From Centipeda felix (GTDB lineage: Bacteria; Bacillota; Negativicutes; Selenomonadales; Selenomonadaceae), in NCBI RefSeq assembly GCF_900186465.1, contig NZ_LT891959.1, positions 704,921-768,920 on the forward strand: DNA of 64,000 bases. Reading direction: 5' to 3'. The notes under the pieces were generated by a model. That model saw nothing but the letters and a program-made list of their open reading frames with translations. It ran no database searches and was not told the DNA's origin. The translations under genes were made by a program, and so were the position numbers. Shown piece by piece: positions 1-7,565 of the stretch. Position 1 is the stretch's first letter; the number at the start of each line of letters is the position of its first letter.

Positions 1-2
1 AG

Positions 3-242
3 ACGGCAAATTACATTGTCGAGCACAAGGTCAAGGCGGTATTCGCCGAGAGTACGACGAACCCCGAGCGCATGAAGAAGCTGCAGGAGGTCTGCAGGAC
101 GAAGGGCTTCGACGTGGAGATCGTTGGCGGTGAGGGCAATGAGCTCTTCTCGGATTCTCTTGCACCCGAGGGCCAGAAGGGCGATACCTATATCACGATG
201 TACCGCAGCAACATCGATCTGATTGTTTCACATTTGAAGTAG
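3..242 (+). CDS. Metal (Mn/Zn/Fe) ABC transporter substrate-binding protein, C-terminal part
   Basis: This is the C-terminal 79 residues of a periplasmic or lipoprotein metal-binding subunit (ZnuA/MntA/TroA family, cluster A-I); the gene starts before the window. Visible family marks are VKAVFAESTTNP early in the fragment, then ELFSDSLAPEG and GDTYITMYRSNIDLI near the end, where the last metal-ligand Asp and the conserved Thr-Tyr lie in TroA-like proteins. It stops with TAG at 240-242. The ATPase and two permeases of the same importer follow on the same strand, separated only by a palindromic repeat. Family assignment is firm; the metal (Mn, Zn or Fe) cannot be told from this fragment. Confidence 0.88.
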   Translation, partial: TANYIVEHKVKAVFAESTTNPERMKKLQEVCRTKGFDVEIVGGEGNELFSDSLAPEGQKGDTYITMYRSNIDLIVSHLK

Positions 243-297
243 CAGAAAAATGTTCGCTGTCAGATGTTATGAACAAACGGAAACGTAACCATACGAC

Positions 298-452
298 ACT
301 CCTAAGCAAACCCTAGTGGAGCAAGCGGAAGCGAGTGTGCGACCCGCCCCCTGCGGATTTCTTTCGTTCAAGCGCAGCGCGTTTAAGAAGTCCGCAGGTA
401 TTTAGGCGGACGAGCACACGACCGCTTGCGTAACGAGGCGTTTGCGTGGAGT
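298..452 (+). repeat. Family A palindromic repeat, copy 1
   Basis: A ~155-bp near-palindrome bounded by ACTCC at the left and GGAGT at the right. Paired arm segments are GCAAAC/GTTTGC, GCAAGCGG/CCGCTTGC, GTGTGC/GCACAC, CCGCC/GGCGG and CCTGCGGA/TCCGCAGG, so the transcript would fold into one long interrupted hairpin. Close copies lie at 10907-11060 and, inverted, at 50616-50770. It separates the binding-protein gene from the ATPase gene of one importer. Confidence 0.9.
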
Positions 453-489
453 TCGTACGGATAAAGAAACCATACAGAAGAGGCGCAGA

Positions 490-1212
490 ATGGAAGGAAC
501 GAACAGCGTCATACATATCGAAGATCTCACAATGGCATACCGCGATACCCCCGTGCTCTGGGACATCGACCTCGACGTGCCGGAGTGCGTGCGCTGTGCG
601 ATCGCAGGGCCGAACGGCGCGGGCAAATCCACCCTGCTGAAGGGGATCCTCGGGCTCCTTAAGCCCGTCTCGGGTGCGGTGCTGCTCTGGGGAAAGCCGC
701 TCTCTGCCGTGCACAAACAGATCGCCTATGTGCCGCAGCGCGGCTCGGTGCACTGGGACTTCCCAACGACGGTCTTCGATGTTGTGCTCATGGGACGCTA
801 TGCCCATCTGGGGCTCGTTCACCGCCCCGGCAAGGAGGATCGCGCGCTTGCGATGGAGGCACTCGACAAGATGAAGATGGCAGACTTCGCCGACCGTCAG
901 ATCTCGGAGCTCTCGGGGGGGCAGAAGCAGCGGGTCTTTATCGCGCGCGCACTCGCGCAGGACGCACAGCTCTACATCATGGATGAGCCGCTTGCGGGCG
1001 TTGATGAGACGACGGAACGCATCATCATGGACAAGTTTATGGATTTACAGAAAGAAAAGCGCACGGTCATCGCCGTCCATCACGATCTCAGCACGCTCGA
1101 TGCCTATTTCGACTATCTTGTCGTGCTGAACCGCACGGTAAAGGCATCGGGCTATCTCGCAGACATCGATAAGGAGGCGGCACTCGCGCGCGCCTACCGC
1201 GTGAAGGAGTGA
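490..1212 (+). CDS. Metal ABC transporter ATPase (MntB/ZnuC type)
   Basis: Cytoplasmic ATPase that drives metal-ion import, 240 residues. Walker A GPNGAGKST is at about residues 40-48, the signature LSGGQKQR at about 141, Walker B LYIMDEP at about 161-167, and the switch His follows in AVHHDL. The frame is open back to 442, but that extension lies in the end of the palindromic repeat; the ATG at 490 follows AGAAGAGG and gives the usual N-terminus (a short leader, then IHIEDLTMAYRD). It is followed 3 bp later by the first permease. Family is certain; the metal is inferred from the neighbours only. Confidence 0.9.
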   Translation: MEGTNSVIHIEDLTMAYRDTPVLWDIDLDVPECVRCAIAGPNGAGKSTLLKGILGLLKPVSGAVLLWGKPLSAVHKQIAYVPQRGSVHWDFPTTVFDVVLMGRYAHLGLVHRPGKEDRALAMEALDKMKMADFADRQISELSGGQKQRVFIARALAQDAQLYIMDEPLAGVDETTERIIMDKFMDLQKEKRTVIAVHHDLSTLDAYFDYLVVLNRTVKASGYLADIDKEAALARAYRVKE

Positions 1213-1215
1213 GCG

Positions 1216-2091
1216 ATGGACATTCTGACGAACTACACCTTTCAGATCGTTGCGCTCGGCAGCGTTCTCCTCGCCGTCGCCGCCGCCCCCGTCGGCGCAT
1301 TCAGCGTCTACAAGGGGCAGAGCCTCATCGGCGATGCGATTGGGCACTCGACCTTCCCCGGCATCATCCTTGCCTACATGGCATTCGCGACACGCAGCCC
1401 CGTCATCCTCCTCGCAGGAGCAATCGCGGCAGGGGCGGCAAGCTACGCGCTCATCCAGCTCGCACACAGGGACAAGCGTCTGGGGCTTGATGCAAATCTC
1501 GCAATCTTCCTCTCGGGCTTCTTCGGCCTTGGCATGGCACTCAAGAGTTTTATCCAAGGAAATCCCGACTACGCAGGCGCGTCACAGGCGGGACTCGGAA
1601 CGTACATCTTCGGACAGGCGGCGTACATGCTTGAGGCGGATGTCCTGCTGATCGCCGCCATCTCCGCCCTCGTGCTCACGCTCCTGCTGCTCTTTTACAA
1701 GGAGCTGAAACTCTTCGTCTTTGATGCGGAGTATGCCGAGGTCGTCGGACTGCCCTGCCGTCTGCTGAACCTCCTCCTGCTCGTCATGACGATTGCCGTC
1801 ATCGGCATCGGGATCAAGGCGGTCGGCGCAATCCTCATCAGCTCCTTCCTCATTATCCCCTGCGTTGCCGCAAATCAGTGGTCGAACAACTTTGCACGCG
1901 TGCTCTTCCTGAGCAGCCTCATCGGTGCGGTCTCCGCGCTCATCGGAACATACATCAGCACACTCGAACAGGGCATGTCGACGGGGCCGTCCATCATCCT
2001 CGTCGCCTCGCTGATTGCCTTTTTTTCCATTGTTTTCGGGACAAAGGGCATCCTCGGCAGAGTGTTGAAACGGAGGCGCACACATGGATGA
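1216..2091 (+). CDS. Metal ABC transporter permease, ABC-3 family
   Basis: Integral membrane subunit of the manganese/zinc importer, 291 residues, with about eight to nine hydrophobic helices. The ABC-3 family pattern is clear: QSLIGDAIGHSTFPGI near the N-terminus and the cytoplasmic loop FYKELKLFVFDAEYAEVVGLP, which contacts the ATPase. The start ATG at 1216 follows AAGGAGTGAGCG, overlapping the ATPase stop region, so translation is probably coupled. The 3' end overlaps the next permease gene by 8 bp. The two permeases probably form the heterodimeric pore. Confidence 0.9.
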   Translation: MDILTNYTFQIVALGSVLLAVAAAPVGAFSVYKGQSLIGDAIGHSTFPGIILAYMAFATRSPVILLAGAIAAGAASYALIQLAHRDKRLGLDANLAIFLSGFFGLGMALKSFIQGNPDYAGASQAGLGTYIFGQAAYMLEADVLLIAAISALVLTLLLLFYKELKLFVFDAEYAEVVGLPCRLLNLLLLVMTIAVIGIGIKAVGAILISSFLIIPCVAANQWSNNFARVLFLSSLIGAVSALIGTYISTLEQGMSTGPSIILVASLIAFFSIVFGTKGILGRVLKRRRTHG

Positions 2092-3184
2092 CGCACTGCT
2101 CGTACTCCTGCTTACGGCGGCAGCGTGCGCACCGCTCGGCGTATTCCTCATCCTGCGCCGTCTCTCCATGATGGCGGACGCAATCAGTCACACCGTCCTG
2201 CTCGGCATCGTGCTCGCCTTCTTCGTAACGCATGATCTCGGTTCGCCGTGGCTGCTCTTCGGTGCGGCACTCATGGGTGTCGTCACGGTGTCGCTTGTCG
2301 AACTGCTCGGCAAGACGCGCCTTGTCAAATACGACGATGCGATCGGTGTCATCTTTCCCCTGCTTTTTGCGCTCGCCGTCATTCTCATCAGCAAATATGC
2401 GGGGAATGCCCACCTCGATACCGATATGGTGCTCATGGGCGAAGTTATCTATGCGGGGCTGAACACGGTCGGGATCGGCGGCGTGGAGATTCCCGCTGCC
2501 GCGCTCAAGATGGGCGGGCTCGCCCTCCTGATTGCAGCGTTTATCACCGTATTCTACAAGGAGCTCAAGGTCTCCGCGTTTGACGGCGAATACGCACGGC
2601 TCATCGGCGTGCCGACGGGCATCCTCTTCTACACCTTTATGTCGCTCACCTCGCTCACGACCGTTGCGGCATTCGACGCGGTCGGTGCGATCCTCGTCAT
2701 CTCGTTTTTCATCGCCCCCGGTGCGACGGCACTGCTCTTTACAAAGCACCTGTCGCACACGCTCCTCCTCGCCCTCCTCGTCAGCATGGCCAACTCCGCG
2801 CTCGGCTACGCACTTGCCGTGCATATGAACGCCTCGATTGCAGGACTCTGCGCGGTCATAAATATGCTTGTCTACCTGCTTGCCCTGCTCATGGGGCCGA
2901 AAGGGGCAGTCACGACTTACATCCGCCGCAAAAGAAGTATGCAGCAGATGCAGCGCGACCTCTTCCTGCTCCACATCGGCAGACACACGGCAGAACGCGT
3001 TGAGAGTGCAGAAAACCACGCGAACGAGATCGGCGACCATCTGAAATGGGATGCGTCGAAGGTGCGCCGCGTCAGCCGCGAGCTGATCGATCAGCACCTC
3101 CTCCATCGCGCGGGCAGCTACTATCTGCTGACCGATGCGGGGGCGGCGGCGTACAAGGCGCTCTGCGAACGATATTTCATCTAA
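2084..3184 (+). CDS. Metal ABC transporter permease with C-terminal winged-helix domain
   Basis: Second ABC-3 permease, 366 residues. Residues 1 to about 280 are the membrane part, again with RLSMMADAISHTVLLGI and FYKELKVSAFDGEYARLIGVP. Residues about 285-366 are soluble and look like a winged helix (DHLKWDASKVRRVSRELIDQ, then a YYLLTDAG wing), similar to the extension of TroC/MntC-type permeases and to DtxR-like folds. The extension may sense metal or regulate the transporter; that is inference. The gene overlaps the previous one by 8 bp, and its stop TAA is immediately followed by a family B repeat. Confidence 0.88.
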   Translation: MDDALLVLLLTAAACAPLGVFLILRRLSMMADAISHTVLLGIVLAFFVTHDLGSPWLLFGAALMGVVTVSLVELLGKTRLVKYDDAIGVIFPLLFALAVILISKYAGNAHLDTDMVLMGEVIYAGLNTVGIGGVEIPAAALKMGGLALLIAAFITVFYKELKVSAFDGEYARLIGVPTGILFYTFMSLTSLTTVAAFDAVGAILVISFFIAPGATALLFTKHLSHTLLLALLVSMANSALGYALAVHMNASIAGLCAVINMLVYLLALLMGPKGAVTTYIRRKRSMQQMQRDLFLLHIGRHTAERVESAENHANEIGDHLKWDASKVRRVSRELIDQHLLHRAGSYYLLTDAGAAAYKALCERYFI

Positions 3185-3344
3185 GGAATCACTGATAAAT
3201 TCAGCACCATCATCTTGACGCATCTTTTTTGCCCGTACTTCGGCGGAAAATCCTCCACAGAGCACCACTCTGCGTCCGGTTTTCCACCTTGTTCGGACGA
3301 AAAATCTACGCCAATCTGACGGGCTTCATTTTATCAGTGATTCC
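3185..3344. repeat. Family B MITE-like element, full copy
   Basis: 160 bp with perfect 15-bp terminal inverted repeats, GGAATCACTGATAAA at the left and TTTATCAGTGATTCC at the right. It is flanked by a 4-bp direct repeat CTAA (3181-3184 and 3345-3348), a target duplication that includes the TAA stop of the upstream permease. A small central hairpin (CAGAG/CTCTG) is visible. There is no coding capacity. Related copies are at 21134, 43736 and 56716, a degenerate one at 3444, short forms at 22316 and 45323. Confidence 0.92.
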
Positions 3345-3395
3345 CTAAGACAATGCCGCCGATATGACGAACCGCCGAAGACCATCCATACGCAA

Positions 3396-3425
3396 AAAGC
3401 GCAGGAAGTCACTTTCCTGCGCTTT
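3396..3425. terminator. Rho-independent terminator, probably bidirectional
   Basis: A 12-bp perfect stem AAAGCGCAGGAA/TTCCTGCGCTTT with a 6-nt loop, preceded by a short A run and followed by CTAG on the + strand. It lies between the metal transporter operon and the convergent purL gene and can serve either. Confidence 0.7.
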
Positions 3426-3443
3426 CTAGTCCAACGGATGAAA

Positions 3444-3599
3444 GGAGACACGGATATCCACTCAGCACCGGCATCTTAGTACATCTCTTTGCCCGCACTT
3501 CGGCGGAAATCTAGTGCAGAGCATCATTCCGCATTCGGTTTTCCTCCCTGTCGGCCGAAACATTTACACCAATCTGAAGGACTGTTTTATCTGTACTCC
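3444..3599. repeat. Family B element, degenerate copy
   Basis: Aligns along its length with the copy at 3185 (CTCAGCACCGGCATCTTAG, TTTGCCCGCACTTCGGCGG, ACACCAATCTGAAGGACT), but the ends have drifted (left GGAGACACGGATA, right TTTTATCTGTACTCC) and no clean target duplication is visible. It lies just past the purL 3' end, so two copies sit within 420 bp. Confidence 0.8.
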
Positions 3600-3629
3600 C
3601 TAAAACGAGGGAGGAATGTTTTTCGTCTT

Positions 3630-6600
3630 TTACCGTATAAAATATCCCACGCCCGATTCAAAGATCATCTGATTCATCTCGCCGGGGACATTCATGCTGA
3701 TATTTTTCCCGATGCGCTCGGCGTGTGCCATGCGCCCGTAAATGCGTCCGTCGGGACTCGTAATGCCCTCGATGGCGTTGACCGATCCATTCGGATTATA
3801 CGGCTGATCGAGCGTCGGCTCACCCTTCTCGTTCACGTACTGTGTGGCGATCTGACCACGCACACGCAGTGCTGCCACCGTATGTCCATCCGCATAGAAG
3901 CGCCCCTCTCCATGGGACACCGCCAATGTATGCGTATCACCGACATTGACCCCCGAGAGCCACGGCGAGAGATTCGACGCGACGCGCACGCGCACGGTCT
4001 GCGAAACATGCCGCCCGATGTTGTTGTACGTCAGAGTCGGCGTATTCTCGTCGAGATCCGTGATCTCGCCGTAGGGCAAAAGGCCGAGCTTCAGGAGTGC
4101 CTGAAAGCCGTTGCATATCCCGAGGATCAAACCATCGTGATCGTGCAGGAGTCGATGCACCGCCTCGGCAATCTGCGGAGCGCGGAACATCGCCGCGATG
4201 AACTTGCCCGTCCCGTCAGGCTCATCGCCGCCGCTGAAGCCGCCCGGCAGCATGAGGATCTGCGCGCGCTTGATCGTCTCCGCCATCACCGTCACGGTCT
4301 CCTCGACCGCCTGTGGCGTAAGGTTGCGCACGACCATGATCTCAGGTTTTGCGCCGACGCGCTCCCATGCGCGCGCCGAATCGTACTCGCAGTTCGTCCC
4401 CGGAAACACGGGGATGCAGACACGCGGTTTTGCAATCTTGAGCGAGCTGCTCTTGTGCTTCCCCTTCGTATAGGGAGCAAAGGTCGGGCGATCGATCTGG
4501 CGATGCGTGTGCGACACCGTCGTCGGGAAGATCTTTTCGAGCGGCTCGGTGTACGCCGTCTTGACATCGGCGAGCACAATGGTGTCGAGATCCGTGATGA
4601 TGCTCGGCACGTCGCGCGTAACGCCGATCTCGACTGCCCCCATGCCCGCAAGGTTCGCATTGAGGTCGAACGAAGATGCCACCTCGAGCAGGATCGTTCC
4701 ATAGAGCGGCTTAAAGAGATCATCCTGCGGAATATAGGTCGTAAACTTAAAGCCGAGGTTGTTGCCGAGACACATCTTCGAGAGTGCCGCCGCAACGCCG
4801 CCGCGGCCGACGCTCTGCGCGGAGAACACCTTCTGCCCGTGGATCAGCTCATGCACCTTCGCAAAGTTCTTGCGCAGACGCTCAAAGATAGGAAGATCCT
4901 GCATATCACGCGGAACAGGAATCATGATAACACGGTTGCCGGGGTATTTGAACTCCGGCGAGAGCACCTCATCTGCAGGCACTGTCGCCACCGCAAAGGC
5001 CACGAGCGTCGGCGGAACATTCAGCTGCTCGAACGTGCCGGACATCGAGTCCTTGCCGCCGATGGCAGGAATCCCGAGCTCATGCTGGGCACGCAGCGCG
5101 CCGAGGAGCGCCGCAAAGGGCTTGCCCCACTTATTTGGGTCCGTGCCGAGCCGCTCAAAGTACTCCTGCAGCGTCAGCCGCACCCGATCCGCTCTGCCGC
5201 CGACGGCGACAATCTTCGCCACGGCCTCGATGACGGCATACGCCGCGCCATGGAATGGGCTCCACGTTGAGAGATCAGGATCAAAGCCAAACGCCATCGC
5301 CGACGCCGTATTCGTTTCACCGTAACGCACGGGGATTTTTGCAACCATCGCCTCCGACGGCGTGAGCTGGTACTTTCCACCGAACGGCATGAGCACGGAG
5401 GCTGCGCCCACCGTCCCGTCGAACCGCTCACCGAGCCCCTTCTGACTGCACACATTGAGGTCACGCAGATTCGCAAGCCACATGGCCTCAAGCGAGCGTC
5501 CTGCCTTGCGCACGAGCGGCGGAACCTGCTGCAGATACGGCGCCTGCTCGTTCGGGGCTGCCACAGCAACGCGGACGTGCTGGCGCACGCCGTTCGTCGC
5601 GAGGAAGCTGCGCGCGATGCGCACGATGTCCTTGCCGCGCCACTGCATCACGAGACGCGGTTCCTTCGTCACTACGGCGACGCGCGTCGCCTCGAGGTTC
5701 TCCGCATCTGCGTGCCGCAGGAACGCAGGCACATCCTGCGGAGCGAGCACGACTGCCATGCGCTCCTGCGACTCGGAGATCGCGAGCTCCGTACCGTCCA
5801 GCCCTTCATATTTCTTCGGAACAGCATCGAGGTCAATCGTCAGCCCATCCGCAAGCTCACCGATGGCCACGGCGACACCGCCTGCTCCGAAGTCGTTGCA
5901 CCGCTTGATCAGGCAGCTGACCTCAGGATTGCGGAACAGCCGCTGCAGCTTGCGCTCCGTCGGCGGGTTGCCCTTCTGCACCTCGGCGCCCGAGGTCGTC
6001 AGCGACTGCTCCGTATGCTGCTTCGATGAGCCGGTCGCACCGCCGATGCCGTCACGTCCCGTGCGTCCGCCGAGCAGGATAATGACATCGCCGGGCACGG
6101 GGCGCTCACGCACGACCTGTGCAGCAGGCGCAGCCCCGATCACTGCGCCGATCTCCATGCGCTTGGCGAGATAGCCCTTGTGGTAAATCTCGCGCACCTG
6201 TCCCGTCGCAAGGCCGATCTGGTTGCCGTAGGAGCTATAGCCCTCGGCAGCACCAAGCGTAATCTTCTTCTGCGGGAGCTTTCCGGGCAGCGTCTCCTCT
6301 ATCGGCGTGCGCGGGTCGGCTGCTCCGGTCACGCGCATCGCCTGATAGACATAGGAACGCCCCGAGAGTGGATCGCGGATCGCACCGCCAAGGCAGGTCG
6401 CCGCACCGCCGAACGGCTCGATCTCCGTCGGGTGATTGTGTGTCTCATTCTTGAACATGAGGAGCCAGTCCTCATTTTTCCCGTTTACATCCACGGTAAT
6501 ATGGATGCTGCACGCGTTGATCTCCTCTGACACATCGAGATCGTCCAGCTTACCCTCCGCGCGCAGTGCCTTCATCCCGATCACGGCAAGATCCATCAGC

Positions 6601-7418
6601 GTCATATCGCGCTTTTTATCCGTGTAGAGTGCCTTGCGGTCGTCCGTGTACTTCTGATACGTCTCCATGATTGGCAATGAGAAAGAGCCGTTCTCGATGG
6701 TTACTGCATCAATCGCCGTGGTAAACGTCGTATGACGGCAGTGATCCGACCAATACGTATCGATGACGCGCAGCTCCGTGATCGTCGGTGCGCGGCGTTC
6801 CGTACTGCGGAAGTACTCCTGCACAAAAGCGAGATCCTCCTCGCTCATGGCAAAGCCGTGGGCAGCGTGAAAACGTGCCAGTTCTTCGCGCGAAAGTGTG
6901 TTGAACTGCGTCAGCACCTCCACATCCCCCGGCATCGCAGGCTGCACCTCGAGCGTCGCCGGCGTGGCGAGCGACGCCTCGCGGCTCTCCACGCGGTTGA
7001 TGAGATATGCCTTGATCTTTTCAACGATGAGATCGCTGATCCTGCCGATGAGCACAATAACGCGCGCCGTGCGCACCGTGGGACGCTCCCCCTGCGTCAC
7101 GAGCTGCACGCACTCCGCAGCCGCCGCAGCCGTCGGGTCGAACTGCCCCGGCAGCGGCTCGATGGCAAAGATCTTCGCATCGGCGAAAAAGGGCAGTGCA
7201 TCCTCATAGACGGTGTCAACCGGTGGATCGGCAAAGACGATGTCGCGAACCTGCTCGAACTCCTCGTCGCTCAGTCCCTCCACATCGTAGCGCGTAATCA
7301 TGCGTACCGCGCGCAGGTCGGTCAGACGGAACGTCTCCACAAGATCACTGCAAAGGCGTTGTGCCGGAACGTCAAAAAAGCCCTGACGCTTTTCGACGAA
7401 GATTCGCTTGACGGCCAT
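3630..7418 (-). CDS. purL: Phosphoribosylformylglycinamidine synthase, single-chain
   Basis: Converts FGAR, glutamine and ATP to FGAM, the fourth step of purine synthesis. At 1262 residues it is the fused form that carries both the ATPase/synthase and the glutaminase. Residues 221-232 TYWSDHCRHTTF and 327-338 HNHPTEIEPFGG are the substrate and ATP loops; the C-terminal glutaminase starts near VCIPVFPGTNCEYDSARA, with the nucleophile Cys about residue 1102 in LGICNGFQ and the His in SHGEGRFYA. The pattern fits the clostridial-type PurL. The start ATG follows GAAGGGAGA, and a promoter lies just upstream. No other pur genes are nearby. Confidence 0.96.
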   Translation of the reverse strand: MAVKRIFVEKRQGFFDVPAQRLCSDLVETFRLTDLRAVRMITRYDVEGLSDEEFEQVRDIVFADPPVDTVYEDALPFFADAKIFAIEPLPGQFDPTAAAAAECVQLVTQGERPTVRTARVIVLIGRISDLIVEKIKAYLINRVESREASLATPATLEVQPAMPGDVEVLTQFNTLSREELARFHAAHGFAMSEEDLAFVQEYFRSTERRAPTITELRVIDTYWSDHCRHTTFTTAIDAVTIENGSFSLPIMETYQKYTDDRKALYTDKKRDMTLMDLAVIGMKALRAEGKLDDLDVSEEINACSIHITVDVNGKNEDWLLMFKNETHNHPTEIEPFGGAATCLGGAIRDPLSGRSYVYQAMRVTGAADPRTPIEETLPGKLPQKKITLGAAEGYSSYGNQIGLATGQVREIYHKGYLAKRMEIGAVIGAAPAAQVVRERPVPGDVIILLGGRTGRDGIGGATGSSKQHTEQSLTTSGAEVQKGNPPTERKLQRLFRNPEVSCLIKRCNDFGAGGVAVAIGELADGLTIDLDAVPKKYEGLDGTELAISESQERMAVVLAPQDVPAFLRHADAENLEATRVAVVTKEPRLVMQWRGKDIVRIARSFLATNGVRQHVRVAVAAPNEQAPYLQQVPPLVRKAGRSLEAMWLANLRDLNVCSQKGLGERFDGTVGAASVLMPFGGKYQLTPSEAMVAKIPVRYGETNTASAMAFGFDPDLSTWSPFHGAAYAVIEAVAKIVAVGGRADRVRLTLQEYFERLGTDPNKWGKPFAALLGALRAQHELGIPAIGGKDSMSGTFEQLNVPPTLVAFAVATVPADEVLSPEFKYPGNRVIMIPVPRDMQDLPIFERLRKNFAKVHELIHGQKVFSAQSVGRGGVAAALSKMCLGNNLGFKFTTYIPQDDLFKPLYGTILLEVASSFDLNANLAGMGAVEIGVTRDVPSIITDLDTIVLADVKTAYTEPLEKIFPTTVSHTHRQIDRPTFAPYTKGKHKSSSLKIAKPRVCIPVFPGTNCEYDSARAWERVGAKPEIMVVRNLTPQAVEETVTVMAETIKRAQILMLPGGFSGGDEPDGTGKFIAAMFRAPQIAEAVHRLLHDHDGLILGICNGFQALLKLGLLPYGEITDLDENTPTLTYNNIGRHVSQTVRVRVASNLSPWLSGVNVGDTHTLAVSHGEGRFYADGHTVAALRVRGQIATQYVNEKGEPTLDQPYNPNGSVNAIEGITSPDGRIYGRMAHAERIGKNISMNVPGEMNQMIFESGVGYFIR

Positions 7419-7453
7419 AAGAATCTCCCTTCTTCCATGTGGTCTACACTTCT

Positions 7454-7482
7454 ATTCTAACGAAATTCTGCACATTTTGCAA
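7454..7482 (-). promoter_or_regulatory. Promoter of purL
   Basis: On the minus strand, TTGCAA (7482-7477) and TAGAAT (7459-7454) are separated by exactly 17 bp. The start codon of purL lies about 36 bp downstream of the -10 box. Confidence 0.65.
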
Positions 7483-7510
7483 TGACGGATTCATGCGGCA
7501 GCAAGAAAAT

Positions 7511-7547
7511 GGGCACTGCACGAAGTTTTTTGCTTCATGCAGTGCCC
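7511..7547 (-). terminator. Terminator of the galactoside operon
   Basis: GGGCACTGCA(C)GAAG and CTTCATGCAGTGCCC form a 15-bp stem with one mismatch around a T-rich loop. On the minus strand it is followed by ATTTTCTTG. It lies 19 bp past the alpha-galactosidase stop and ends the long operon. Confidence 0.75.
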
Positions 7548-7565
7548 CAATGTCGTCAAGCTGTC

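Noticed and set aside
298-452. Family A as a riboswitch or attenuator
   Set aside because: Three near-identical copies before unrelated genes, inserted inside operons, fit a dispersed repeat better than a ligand-binding leader.
442-489. Extended N-terminus of the metal ATPase
   Set aside because: The extra codons lie at the end of the family A repeat; the ATG at 490 gives the family start and has a ribosome-binding site.
1994-3268. Long - strand open frame opposite the metal permease
   Set aside because: Shadow of the permease gene with charged, low-complexity sequence and no ribosome-binding site.
3489-5270. Long + strand open frame opposite purL
   Set aside because: It is the complement of purL, Arg/His-rich without family motifs; high GC and codon bias create long antisense frames here and opposite other genes (8508-10355, 11893-13605, 14434-16815, 17485-19389).
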